A DNA stretch of 64,000 bases, from the NCBI RefSeq assembly GCF_024166365.1, contig NC_064822.1, positions 108,186,823 through 108,250,822 of the forward strand, in the 5' to 3' direction. Made by a program: the position numbers and the translations under genes. Under the pieces are notes generated by a model. The model worked only from the letters and a program-made list of their open reading frames with translations, searched no databases and was not told the origin of the DNA. The stretch's first letter is position 1. The number at the start of each line of letters is the position of its first letter. The DNA comes from Elephas maximus indicus (taxonomy: Eukaryota > Chordata > Mammalia > Proboscidea > Elephantidae). Shown here piece by piece: positions 36,963 to 49,015 of the stretch.

Positions 36963-37839
36963 TTTTTTAAAAATCTATAGGAATAATTTCCAAACTGGGG
37001 CACACATACTTTTAGGGATATATGAAGACTTTCCAAGGGGTAGGCAGGAATGGCTAAACTTAAGGGAAGCAATTTCAACAAACTTTATCTGTCCCATGTA
37101 CTGTTCCCTAAAGCTGATTCTCTGGAGAACCCACCTGCCATCTCCTTCCTCTCTCAAAATTGCCCTGCTTTCACTTTACAAAAGAAAAGCATGCTTATCA
37201 TTCCTCAAAATCTGACTATGGCACTTCGCCAAGGAGAGAAAACAGCTTCCTGTGAGGGCCCAAGCAAAGGGATATGATTTCAAATTTGAAGCATGCTATG
37301 AAGAAAAGGCAACATAATAGACAATGGTGTGGGGGAAATTGCATTAGATGGGGAAGCAGCGAGCCCCCTCTCGGTAGGTACCGCCCAGACAGAGACCTAA
37401 ATGATGAACAAAAACCTGCCATTCAAAGATCAGGGAAATCAATCCAGGCAATGAGATTAGCAAAGTCCAAAGTCTTTGAGGAAGAAAGGAGCCATGATCA
37501 TCCATTGATGACTCATGTTTTATTATTTTAGGAATTTCCAGTTCCTGAAGAGTATATTCCTTGAAGTAGAGTTTGCCTTTTCTGTCTTCCCTATGCAAAT
37601 TGAAAGTGAACTTGCCGCATAGGCCTCACAAGGAGGCAAAAGTGGATTGTTCCAGAAATGACCATTGGATGTCATTATGGAGGGTAGATAACCTAAAGTT
37701 TGTAGTGCCTTAAATAGATTCTAAGAAGCCCTTCTTGAGTCACCTCTCCCAGGTTTGCTGCCCCTTACATGTCCCCCCCTCCCTGCCCTGAATCTGTGTT
37801 CTAAGTAAGCAAGTACTTCTGGATCTGCCTTGATTTTTT
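36963..37839. other. Unassigned intergenic stretch
   Basis: I see no gene, exon motif or recognisable repeat here. Confidence 0.4.
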
Positions 37840-38730
37840 TTGTGTGTGTGTCTGTGTCTGTGTCTGTGTCTGTGTCTGTGTCTGTGTCTGTGTCTGTGTC
37901 TGTGTCTGTGTCTGTGTCTGTGTCTGCATATGCGTCTGCATCTGTGTCTGTGTCTGGGTGTGTCTGTGTCTGTGTCTGTATCTGTGTCTGTGTCTGGGTG
38001 TGTGTGTGTGTCTGTGTCTGTATCTGTGTGTGTGTCTGTCTGTCTCTGTGTGTCTGTCTGTGTCTGTGTCTGTCTGTCTGTGTCTGTGTGTCTGTCTGTG
38101 TCTGTGTCTGTGTGTCTGTGTGTTTGTGTCTGTGTGTCTGTGTGTGTGTCTGTGTCTGTGTGTCTGTGTCTGCGTGTCTGTGTGTCTGTCTGTGTCTGTG
38201 TCTCTGTGTGTATCTCTGTGTCTGTGTGTCTGTCTGTGTCTGTGTGTCTATCTGTGTCTGTGTGTCTGTCTGTGTCTGTGTATGTCTGTGTCTGTGTGTC
38301 TGTGTGTGTGTCTGTGTGTGTGTATGTCTATGTGTCTGTGTCTGTGTGTCTGTGTCTATGTCTGTGTGTGCCTGTGTGTGTCTGTGTCTGTGTGTCTGTG
38401 TGTGTCTGTGTCTGTGTGTGTCTGTGTCTGTGTGTCTGTGTGTGTCTGTGTCTGTGTGTCTGTGTCTGTGTGTATGTCTGTGTGTCTGTGTCTGTGTGTC
38501 CATGTGTGTCTGTGTGTCTGTGTCTGTGTCTATGTCTGTGTGTGCCTGTGTGTGTCTGTGTCTATGTCTGTGTGTGCCTGTGTGTGTCTGTGTCTGTGTG
38601 TGTCTGTGTCTGTGTGTGTATGTGTCTGTGTGTGTCTGTGTCTGTGTGTCTGTGTGTGTCTGTGTCTGTGTGTCTGTGTCTGTCTGTGTCTGTCTGTGTC
38701 TGTGTGTCTGTGTCTGTCTGTGTCTGTGTG
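37840..38730. repeat. (TGTGTC)n hexamer array with TGTG interruptions
   Basis: About 890 bp built almost wholly of TGTGTC, TGTC and TG units. The first 80 bp are near-pure hexamers and the rest is more mixed. It has very few stop codons on either strand, which produces long spurious open frames of about 300 codons in several frames. It lies between KRT77 and the KRT76 pseudogene. Confidence 0.95.
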
Positions 38731-39274
38731 CCAAGGGGAGGGGCTAGGGAGTGCCATGGGGCCATTTTAAATTCTTTGTAGCTTCTTAAAACTCTTAATA
38801 TTTAAAGGCCCTGCCCCCCATCATATCACACTCAGCATGTATAATTTTTTGCTATGAAAAGTTTTGATTTTTACAATTGCTTTTGAAAATATTTGACTAC
38901 CAGCAACTCATTTGATTATGATGTGGTGTGATAATATGACAATATCAGACATGTTTGAAATTGTTGAAAGGCAAGGCAATCCAACCTACAAGTTTTTTCA
39001 AATGTAATGAAATTTTTATGAATTCAAAATCTTGTCAATTAAGGAAGTCAGTATGTCATCCACAGTGCCAGGTACGTGAAAAGGCCCCGCCCCCCCAGCC
39101 GGTGAACTCTCAGCAAATGCTGCCAGCCTGGTTCTTTCTCCCTCCAGGCTCACGCCAGAGCTCTGTGTGCTTGTGGGGATCCACCTGCGGAGAAAGTTAG
39201 ACCCAACGACCTTGGAAAACCCAGGGAATCCTGAATGAAAATTATTCGACCCCGATGTCTGAAACACAATGCAG
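38731..39274. other. Spacer between hexamer array and KRT76 pseudogene 3' end
   Basis: Nothing recognisable apart from unassigned sequence beyond the pseudogene's poly(A) signal. Confidence 0.4.
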
Positions 39275-39280
39275 TTTATT
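39275..39280 (-). terminator. KRT76: KRT76 pseudogene poly(A) signal
   Basis: AATAAA on the minus strand in TCAATAAACTGCATTG, about 250 bp after the exon 9 frame closes. The context resembles that of the signal of the next keratin pseudogene (58638). Confidence 0.6.
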
Positions 39281-41444
39281 GAAGATACAAAAGAGAGAGG
39301 TCCTTTCTTGGAGCCAAGAAGGGACAAGTACCACTGATGGGAGTTAAAGCGCCAGCATGAAGTGGGGACAACTGGAGCCCCTGGCTACAAGGGCAGAGAA
39401 AGGGGTGTGCCCAGGGCTGGCTGGGACGTTCCCATAAGGCAGTGGGCATGAAGTGGGGGCACCTGTGGGGCAGAAGCAATGTCCAGGCCCAGATCCTGGA
39501 GCTGCCCCATGGCCTGACCTTGTAAGGTTAGATTTTTTTTTCACCCCAATTTTCCTTCCCAGCAATGCCTGCCATCTGAGAAAGTGGGGCTCCCGGTAGC
39601 AGGCCAGAAGTCGCCGAAGGAGAGTCCCGCAGGGGAGTGGGAGAGCACAAAGACCTAGGGTGTGCCGGGACAAGGGAGGCCCGGGGCCCGGAGACACCTC
39701 GGGCACTGGTTCTGAATTTGTGGTGGGACCGCTGGCGCTGGGAGGAGCTCTGGGAGACAGAGGCCGAGCAGCTGCTGGTGCTGCGGCCACCACCCCAGCT
39801 GGCAACACACGAGCCCCCGGAACTGGAAAGGCCCCCGCTCACCGTGGAGCTCCCAGCTGAGCCCAGGCCCCCGCGGGCACCCTCAATGCTGGGCTCCCCG
39901 CTGCCCAGGCCCCTGCTGCCTCTGAAGGAGCCGCCCAGGCCTCTGCAGCCCTCGGCGCCTCCGCCCAGGCCACCTCCCAGGGCACCGCCACCGCTGCTGA
40001 TGCTGCTGCTGCTGGTGTTGCTGACCATCTCTGTGAAGAAGGTTAGGGTTAGGGGGCCTCTGGGGTGTCCACTGGCACGTTGGCCCCTCCAGCCCACAGT
40101 CTGCCCAGCGGTTTTCCCCGGGGTAATGTCACTCTGAGATTCCGCCAAGGGTGGGGAGGGCAGGTCTCAGGAAGGGAGCAGAGGTTGGCTCCTCTAGTAC
40201 CCAGAACCACAGGTTACTCCTGTCACCACCCAACGACTTCTCCCAGCTTGCAAGTGGGGTGTTCTGGCACCGGCTGCTGGCCCACAGTTGAGAAACATTA
40301 TTCCCAGAGGCCCAGCCCCCCTCCCCAGAGAAAGCCCCCCAGTGCTCACCAATGCTCAGGGCACTCTGGCACTTGCCAGACATCCTGTTGGGGAAGACGA
40401 GACTTCAGTGTTAGCCATCTGCTCTCAGGTCCTCCCCTCCCCAAAGCCACCTTCCTTAGGTCAACAGCAAAGAAAGCCTTGGTCCTCCCAATCCCTCCCT
40501 AATTCATGTGAGAATAAGAAATAGGCTGGAAAGGTGCTCAAAAAGTCACGAAATGCATTCCCCTGTTGGGTAAGGCTGCACTTAAACTGTTACCCTTTCC
40601 ACAAACATTATCCTAGAGAGTAAGAGAGTAGAGGATTGTTGCTGGACCTTCCCATCCACTCCCTAATTCTCAGGACCTGTTTATTTAACAAGTATTATTT
40701 GAACCCAAATGGGGACAGAACCATGGGCCAGCCTACAGGAGCCCACTCTTCAAAAACTGCAATTACTGCAACAGTAAAATTAATTTTTTAAAAAATGACC
40801 TAGAAATAATATTTATGCCTATGATTTCTCCTCTTTGCAGACACATTTTACTGCTAAAACATGAGGGTATGAAGAGTGGAGAAGTCTACCCAAGATAAGG
40901 CTCTGACGGTTCAATATTGCGTAGGAAACACAGCACTCTTGAAGGTCTGGCAGCACCTTGCAGCCTTAATAGGAGGAGGCTGTGCCTGCCAAGGGCCACC
41001 GCCACCTCCCAAACAGCTTGTGTATACACACACACATACATGTATACACACACGGTGCCTGGGTACAGGCTCAGGCAGGAAAGCCTCCAGGCCTCTGGGC
41101 CACCTGGGAACCAGGTGGACTCTTGCTCACCTGCACTCCTCCCCCTCCAGGAAGGTACAGTAGGTGGCGATCTCCACATCCGAGGCCAGCTTGACCTTCA
41201 TGAGCTCCTAGTACTCGCGCAACAGCCGGGCCAGCTCCTCTTTGGCCTGTTGCAGGGCAGCCTTGAGATCCTGGAGCTTGGTATTGGTGCCCTTGAGGGC
41301 CATCTTCCCACACTGCTCAGCATCAGCGGTGGCTGTCTGCAGGTTGGCATTCTGGGTATGGAAGGAGAGGAGTTCAATTTAGGTTCAAATAGCCATCACT
41401 AACAGCCTGTCCTGTATGCTTGATGTTTGCACATGCATTACCTT

Positions 41445-42228
41445 GTTGTTGTTAGGTGCTGTCAAGTCAGTTCCGACTCATAGCGACCCCATGGACAACA
41501 GAACGAAACACTGCCCGGTCCTGCACCATCCTCAGGATTGTTGTTATGCTTTAGCTCATTGTTGCAGCCACTGTGTCAATCCACCTTGTTGAGGGTCTTC
41601 CTCTTTTCCACTGGCCCTATACTCTGCCAAGCATGATGTCCTTCTCCAGGGACTGGTCCCTCCTGACAACATGTCCAAAGTATGTAAGAAGCAGTCTCGC
41701 CATCCTTGCCTCTAAGGAGCATTCTGGCCGCACTTCGTCCAAGACAGACTTGTTCGTTCTTTTGGCAGTCCATGGTATATTCAATACTCTTCGCCAACAC
41801 CACAATTCAAAGGAGTCAATTCTTCTTTGGTCTTCCTTATTCATTGTCCAGCTTTCATATGTATATAATGTGATTGGAAATACCATGGCTTGGGTCAGGC
41901 ACACCTTAGTCTTCAGGATGACATCTTTGCTCTTCAACACTTTGAAGAGGTCCTTTGCAGCAGGTTTGCCCAATGCAATGCATCTTTTGATTTCTTGACT
42001 GCTGCTTCCATGGCTGTTGATTGTGGATCTAAGTAAAACGAAATCCTTGACAATTTCAATCTTTTCTCCATTTATCATGATGTTGCTCCTTGGTCAAGTT
42101 GTGAAGATTTTTGTTTTCTTTATGATGAGGTGTAATCCATACTGAAGGCTGTGGTCTTTGATCTTCATTAGTAAGTGCTTCAAGTCTTCTTCACTTTCAG
42201 CAAGCAAGGTTGTGTCATCTGCATAACA
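41445..42228 (-). mobile_element. RTE/BovB LINE 3' fragment
   Basis: The minus strand encodes the RT C-terminal part, including NGEKIEIVKDFVLL, ESWTMNKEDQRRIDSF and ECSLEARMARL. It is truncated just upstream at the YADD region (GTGTCATCTGCATAACA), where it meets a SINE head to head. It lies in intron 6 of the KRT76 pseudogene. Confidence 0.9.
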
Positions 42229-42387
42229 ACCCTGGTGGCGTAGTGGTTAAGTGCTACAGCTGCTAACCAAAGGGTCGGCAGTTCGAATCTGCCAGGCGCT
42301 CCTTGGAAACTCTATGGGGTAGTTCTACTCTGTCTTATAGGGTTGCTATGAGTCGGAATCGACTAGACGGCACTGGGTTTTTTGGGC
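42228..42387 (+). repeat. Afrotherian SINE, plus orientation, nearly consensus
   Basis: AACCCTGGTGGCGTAGTGGT, CGGCAGTTCGAATCTGCCAG, GCTATGAGTCGGAATCGACT and GGCACTGGGTTTTTTGGG. It is the cleanest SINE of the window, so probably young, and is fused to the 5' end of the RTE fragment. Confidence 0.92.
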
Positions 42388-43274
42388 ACGTTACCTTACA
42401 TTGGGCAAATGAGAAACCTACAGCTTAGAGAGGTTAAAAGATACACAATTGGTTTGTAGTAGAGCCTGGACTTGGATCTAGGTCCTAGCGCAGCAAGGTG
42501 TGGAATTAGCACCATCTGGTCCAAGGACCCAGCCCAGCTCAGGAGGAGTCAGACCTTCCTGTACTTATCTCTTCTTTTATGGTGAGTGACTGAGCATCTT
42601 CTAAAAACTTACCTCCTTCAGGCGTTCTTCCTGAATTGTCAGGAAAACCTACTCCCTGCCTCAGCCCATCAAATGTGGGCTTGCTTGGCTACTCTCCCAA
42701 TTCAGTCTCCACACAGTCAGCTTCTTTCCCCAACCTCCCTAATCATGTCTGTACTCGGTGTTTCTGGCCCACATCAGCCTTCATGCTCCATGGCGGCAGG
42801 ACCTGTGTCCACGTAACACTCTTTGTTCAGGGCCCATCCCAGAACTGCCCTGGTAAACCATAGAGCATATGTGTTGGAACATGAGTTCACTTTTAACAAG
42901 AGCTGAGCACTGAGCTTTATGGTGCAAGCACAAGCCCACATACTGTACATGTGTTTTTCCTCCTCATTCCCACCTGCTTCTTACATTCTCGATTTCTGTC
43001 CGTAGCCTCTGGATCAGTCGGTTGAGCTCCAAGATCTCACTAGTGGTGTTCTTTAGGTCATCCCCGTGTCTGCCAGCTGTGGTCTCCAGCTGTCCCAACT
43101 GCGTCCAGAAAAGAATCACAAATGTGATTGTCATAAATGGCATAAATGGCAAAGCCAAGATACAGATTATGGCTTATGCTAGGTCACCCAGTTGGAGGCC
43201 GGGGGGAGGAGCCAGGTGTTCTGCCCCTGATACTCTTTCCCCTGCTTCAGGTGGCCTGTCTCCTAGCCCAGTAG

Positions 43275-43510
43275 CTGCTGTTTGTTGAGCAGCCACCCTG
43301 TGCCAAGCCTTGAGCTTTAGCTCATTAATGCTCACAACTGCCTGAAGACATTATTATCCCTGTTTTACTAATGAGAAAACCAAGAAACACATCACCTGAG
43401 TACCATGACCAAAGTCATCCAGCTATCTATTAACAGTGCCAGGGCTTGAACAGAGGCATTTCAAGTGCTAGTGCTGTTTTCCTAATCAGTAGACTACACT
43501 CTCCTGAGCA
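43275..43510. repeat. MIR SINE
   Basis: TGTGCCAAGCCTTGAGCTTT, CTCATTAATGCTCACAACTG, CCCTGTTTTACTAATGAGAA, then GTGCCAGGGCTTGAACAGAG. It lies in KRT76 pseudogene intron 5. Confidence 0.75.
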
Positions 43511-43797
43511 GAAAAGCCAGGAGAAGAGTCAGATGGAGATGGGTCAGCTATGTTTGGCTCAGATTTTGGGAGTGGGAGGGTAGTGTACAGAATTCCCTGC
43601 TCCAGTAGAGTCTGACTTTGTTCAATCTCTCTCCTTCTCGCCTCCTTCCCTTTGCTATTCCAGACACCAGGTTCAACACTTCAGGGTGATCCCATCAGAA
43701 AGCACACATCAGCGTGGGACCAGACTGGTAGAGGAGAACTGGAAGATCTTTTAGCGTTAAAAAACAATGAAGAGAATGCAGCTCGAAGGATGTAGGT

Positions 43798-44040
43798 TAT
43801 GGGTTTCTCAACCTTGGCACTATTGACATTTTAGGCAGGATAATTCGGCACTGGGTTTTTTGGGTAATTCTTTGTTGGGAGTGGATGGCTGCCCAGTGCT
43901 TTATAGCGTGTTTGCAGCATCCCTGGTCTCTATCCACTAGATGCTAGCAGCAAACTCTCTCCCAGGTGTGACAGCCAAAAATGTCTGCAAACATTGCCAA
44001 ATGTCACCTGGCAGGGAGGGGGGAATCACTCCTCTCATCC
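43798..44040. mobile_element. MER20-like hAT nonautonomous DNA transposon
   Basis: GGGTTTCTCAACCTTGGCAC, CAGCATCCCTGGTCTCTATC, CACTAGATGCTAGCAGCAAA and CATTGCCAAATGTCACCTGG follow the MER20 order. It is interrupted by an 18-bp SINE tail at 43847-43864. Confidence 0.75.
43847..43864 (+). repeat. 18-bp SINE tail with 6-bp target duplication
   Basis: GGCACTGGGTTTTTTGGG is identical to the tail of the SINE at 42228-42387 and is flanked by TAATTC on both sides (43841-43846 and 43865-43870), inside a MER20 copy. Confidence 0.7.
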
Positions 44041-45764
44041 CTGTCGACAAGCTCCAGGTTAGAGCAAACCAGGCTCTCTTGTTAGGAAGGGAGAGCTCTG
44101 TTAGTGAGACTAGACCAGTGGGAAGGTCGTGGAACCTCCATGCTGGAGATTTAAAGAATGGCTCAGAAGCAGGGTCTGCCCTCCATACTTGTCTAGGTAG
44201 GTTGCTTGTGGAGGTAAGAGTTTCCAAAGCTACATGATGGTATCAACTCGCCTTGGAGTGGTACAGGGCCTCAGCCTCAGCCTTGCTTCTCTGAGCAACT
44301 CATACTGGGCACGGACCTCGGCAATGATGTTGTCCAGGTCCAGGCAGCAGTTGTTATCCATGGAGAGCACCACAGATGTGTCACTGGTGTCTGACTGCAT
44401 CTGGGACAACTCCTGCAGAGCCAGGCAGACATGCTCACTCCTGAGAAGACCCAACCCAGGTCTCCCCAGAGGACAACAGGCCACCAGCTCAGGAGGGAGG
44501 ATGTGGGATTGACTGAAAAACAGGCTTTGGTGGCAATGACCACTTATTTCACTAAAGAAGGAAGATGGTGAGGCAGAGGCTTAAATTCCTAGGTAGAGAG
44601 TGGAACTACCCACCAAGGTAGGCAGGTGTTCTCTTTTTTCAGAAGGACAGACAGGACCTAAACTCCTGTTGGTGAGCCTCTGCAAGCCATCTCCACACGG
44701 AGGTGGGAGGCAGGTGGTCACAAGGTTGGGAGATGAGAAGCTTACAGCATCGTAGAGGGCCTGCAGGAAGTTGATCTCATCAGTCAGGCTCTCCACCTTG
44801 GCCTCCATCTCCACCTTGGTCATGTAGGTGCCGTCGACATCCTGGGAGAGAATTCAGCCACTGTCCCCTGTGTCCTTAGCATGTCCCTTCACCTCCCCTC
44901 TCCCGTGGGCTCAGTGCTGTCCTGGGCATGAAGGGGAGAGGCAAGAGGAAGGAGCCACAAGGCCTACCCCCAGGGAACTCCCACTCAAGGGAAATAAGAC
45001 ACCCATCTAGGCACAGGCAGATATGTCCCAACAACACTACCAAACTGGGTGTTCAGTAAACAGGCTGAACCAGAAAGCACACTTCAGGGAAGAGCAAAAA
45101 AGAGGCCATGAGGGTGAGATGAAGAATGTGAGCTGGTCTGAGGCCATTACACTGAGATCAGGTGAAAAGAATTTGTGAGGAGAACCTGAGGGAGAACTTC
45201 CAATTTGTTGAAGAGAATTCCACCACACACAAAGGCTCTCTTTAAAGAGCTCCTGGGAATGCATTCCTGAAGAAAAAGGATTTCTTCTTTTTGTCCATTT
45301 TTCAATCACAGCTCAAGGCCTAATCTGAGTCATAAGCCCCACGTGGGGGACAGCTAGTGCCTGAGCCACAGGCCCTGCCCACTGCTCAGGTGACTGACTC
45401 CCTCCCTGCTCCTGGCCCTCACCAACGTGGTCTAAGGGCAGCCCTCCAATTAAAAGGTCTAGCTGCTGCTCCCCTCAGCTAATAGGCACACTCTGCTTAG
45501 CAAGATTCTGGGAGGGAAGTGGGGGAGAGGACCCTTCACCTTCTTCAGGACCACAAAATCATTCTCTGCAGCCGCGCGCTTGTTGATCTCCTCTTCATAC
45601 CTGTGAGAGAAGAGGCATTTCCCATAAGTAACTTCGGCTTGGGGCTTCTTGTCCTGCCAGTTTAGATCAAGGTCTGTGTCATCATAAGGCATAGTCTGCA
45701 GCCTTTTGGGTTTCTGTTAGACACAGTGCATTCAGTAGGTATTTACTGAGCACCAACTGTGGTG

Positions 45765-45982
45765 AAGGAACCCTCGTGGTGCAGTGGTTAAAGCACTCAG
45801 CTGCTAGCCAAGAGGTCATTGGTTCTAACCCACCAGTCACTCTGTGGGAGAAAGATGTGACAGTCTGCTTCTATAAAGATTTACAGTCTTGGAAACCCTA
45901 TGGGGCAGTTCTACTCTGTCCTATAGAATTGCTATGAGTCAGAATCAACTTGACGATAATGGGTTTGGTTTTGGTTTGGGAC
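45765..45982 (+). repeat. Afrotherian SINE, plus orientation
   Basis: GGAACCCTCGTGGTGCAGTG, AGCTGCTAGCCAAGAGGTCA, CCTATGGGGCAGTTCTACTC and CTATGAGTCAGAATCAACTT, then GGTTTGGTTTTGG. It lies in KRT76 pseudogene intron 2. Confidence 0.92.
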
Positions 45983-46224
45983 TATGGTGATGGTGATTAT
46001 TGGGCAGTGGGGTGGGAGCTTCTTCTTCATGGGTTCTATTTGGATTAATCCTGGAAGGCTTCCTGGAGGAAGTTGGATTTTTTTTTTTTTTTAAACTACT
46101 TGACCAGAGGGAGATGACTGAGCTGCCAGGAGCTTTCAGAGGAAGTGCCGGGTGTTGACCCTGTGGACAGCAAATACAGTAGTATCGTGGACTCCTGTAG
46201 ATATTTGTTGGATGAATGAAAACC

Positions 46225-46440
46225 AAGAATGGGTCACTGAGGATGTGCCAGGTCCTGCTCCATGAATTATACTTGTATTAACTCATTCAGTCCTCATAAC
46301 GATCCATAAGATAAATATCACTATCTCCATTTTCCAGATGAGGAGACTGAGGCACAGAGAAGGTGAGTGGCAGAATGGGACTTGATCAAGGCACTCACAC
46401 CTTAAAGCCTGTACTCTTAACCATACAGCAAGTTGCTTCT
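46225..46440. repeat. MIR SINE
   Basis: TATTAACTCATTCAGTCCTC, CCATTTTCCAGATGAGGAGA, CTGAGGCACAGAGAAGGTGA. It lies in KRT76 pseudogene intron 2. Confidence 0.8.
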
Positions 46441-46611
46441 TATTTAGAAGCATATTGGCAGGGAAAATAAATTTCATAAAACACAGAGTTGTAAGGGAAC
46501 TTAAAGATCATCTAGTCTAGGGTGGGTGGGGGTATTCTCTGGGTTTATAAGGTTCATAAATGAATTTCAGGGTGTCTTGAAACCCCAAAAAATTACATCT
46601 ACATATAATTG

Positions 46612-46799
46612 AGTCAATTCCGACTCATGATGACCCCAAGTGTGTCAGAGTAACACCATGCTCCCCAGGGTTCTCAATAGCTGGTTTTCCAGAACTAGAG
46701 TACCAGGCCTTTCTTCTGAGGCACCTCTGGATGGACTTGAACCTCCAAACTCTCTATTAGCAGCTGAGCACATTAACCATTTGCACCACCGAGGGATTC
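46612..46799 (-). repeat. Afrotherian SINE, minus orientation
   Basis: GAGTCAATTCCGACTCATGA, CCCCAAGTGTGTCAGAGTAA, GGACTTGAACCTCCAAACTC, CACCACCGAGGGATTCC. Confidence 0.9.
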
Positions 46800-47424
46800 C
46801 ATATTTACATATAAATTCTTGCATTAAATTGCAATTCCCGAAAGTGTTTCTGACCCAAACAAGCCATGAGCCATTCTTTTAAAGACTGGAGTATTGAAAG
46901 GCAATGAGGATGGAGGTGAATTCCTACAAGCCCATAACCAGCTGAAACAGAGCTAAACTGGAGCCCAGGGCTCTTGGAGCCTAGGTCAGGCCTCCTGTCA
47001 TCTGCTCCCTCCCACCCCAGCCCCTTTACACCCTCGGCAACTGGGAGCACGCACTTCTTCTTGAAGTCCTCCACCATCTCTTCCATGCTCCTCAGCTCCC
47101 CCTCCAGCTTGCTCTTCTCACTGAACAGCCCATCCAGAAAGCCCTGAAGCTGCTGATGTACTTCTCAAAAAAAGGCTCAAAGTTGTGACTGTCAGTGTTA
47201 GAACTGGAGCCCTGATCCTGCAGGAGGATCCACTTGGTCTCCAGGACTTTGTTCTGCTGCTCCAAGAATTGCACCTGCAGCCCAATAAGAAAAAAGCGTC
47301 AAGGAGCTGCATGATACCAACTCCAATCACAATAGCCCACGGCTTCCTTAGTGTTCTCCCTGCCCCTCCTGCAGAGCGACATTTTTAATGCTGCAGTAGT
47401 TTAATGCTAACCCCAGGTGAACCG

Positions 47425-47570
47425 CAGGGTTGGTGTAATGCAGATGAGGAGACTAAAGTCCAGGGATAACCAAAGGTCACACAAGTTAGTAACAAAACAG
47501 TAGCAGAACAGAGGTTTCCTGATACCCAGGCTCAATGATCTTCCCACTACATCGTTCATTCATTCATGAA
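47425..47570. repeat. MIR SINE fragment
   Basis: GATGAGGAGACTAAAGTCCA, GGTCACACAAGTTAGTAACA and CAGAGGTTTCCTGATACCCA. It lies in KRT76 pseudogene intron 1. Confidence 0.65.
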
Positions 47571-48604
47571 TCACATACTACTCAACAAATAGCAGGAGAT
47601 TCCAGCATCCTGCAGTAGATACAGGCTCCAGGAAGAGTATACAGTCCTGAGTATGCTGCACTAAGACAGGGAAACAGAGAAAACTGTGAAGAAATGGCTC
47701 TCAGGTAGCCCTTTTCCCAGGAAAAAAAGGTCCTACCTAGACGCACCTAGTTTGGGCCTCCCTCTGCCGAACCTAGTCTCTGAGCCCTGTATTTAAACTG
47801 AAACACTATTAAAAATGTCTCAAACTTCCATTTGTCACAAAACATTTTTGCTTACAAGTTCAAAATCTAATATATAAAAAAAGTAGATTGGTCATTCAAC
47901 AAACATTTGCAGAACGCCAAACACGGGCCAGGCTTCGTGTTGCACACCCAGAACGGCAAAATCTTGGAATTCCCCTTTGAGAATAATAAAAGCTACTGAT
48001 GAAAAAGCCTTGTGCAGCCACACCCCACCTTCTGTGGCGGGACAGCATTTTCAGTATCGCTTTTTATCTTTCTATGAATGAATTCATCTAAAGACCCAGG
48101 TGTCTGCTGAGAACAAGGTAGGTGCCTCCGGAAGGTCACTTGACTTTCAAGAGCCTCACCTCTAAAAGAGGCGTGATGTTCTGATGTTAAGACAAACTTC
48201 TCCTCCTTCCGCTTTGCCCAGGACACATAGAAGTTGTGACGGGGCCCCAAAGAGTCTCCACAAAGCTTTTCCTTAAGACCTGATACTATCCCAGGGTTAC
48301 AAAGAAATCTCCACACGTTTTACCGAAGAGTATTGATGAAACTTTCAGTTAGCAGCTAACCAAGCCTGAATACCATACAGGCACCATGATAATTGTCATG
48401 GTTTTCCTTGTGTGGACTATCCAAAGCACAGAAATTTCTATATAACATCTCTTCAGCCCCGCCATCACATGTATACACGTACACAGATTTCAAATGGCCT
48501 CAGCATCTACAGCTCCTCACACTGAAGTCTTCCTGTGAGAACCAGCCACTCCAGCAGCCCTCAAAAAACTCTCTCCTGAGCAGTGGGATGCAGACTCCAA
48601 ATTC

Positions 48605-49015
48605 TCATAAGACCAGACTTAATGGTCTGACTGAGACTAGGAGGACCCCGGTGGTCATGGCCCCCAGACCTTGTGTTGGCCTAGGACAGGAACCATTCCC
48701 AAAGCCAATTCTTCAGACATGAATTGGACTGGACAATGCGTTGGAGAGGGATGCTGGTGAGGAGTGAGCTTCTTGGATCAGGTGGACACTTGAGACTACG
48801 TTGGCATCTCCTGCCTGGAGGGGAGATGAGAGGTTGGAGGGGGTTAGAAGCTGGTGAAAACGACACGAAAAGAGAGAGTGGAGGGAGAGAGCAGGCTGTC
48901 TCATTAGGGGGAGAGTAATTGGGAGTGCGTAGCAAGGTGTATATGGGTTTTTGTGTGAGAAACTGACTTGATTTGTAAACTTTCACTTAAAGCACAATAA
49001 AAATTATTTTTAAAA
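48605..49015 (+). repeat. Retroposon 3' end, possibly L1 3' UTR
   Basis: It begins AAGACCAGACTTAATGGTCT, contains CATGGCCCCCAGACCTTG and ends AAAGCACAATAAAAATT with an A-rich tail. It shares the same word order with 54800-55165, so both are copies of one family. Class is inferred. Confidence 0.55.

Noticed and set aside
37721-38781. Open frames of about 300 codons on both strands in the hexamer array
   Set aside because: Low-complexity TGTGTC repeat without stops; the predicted proteins are Cys/Val/Ser or Thr/Asp/His/Gln runs with no gene structure.
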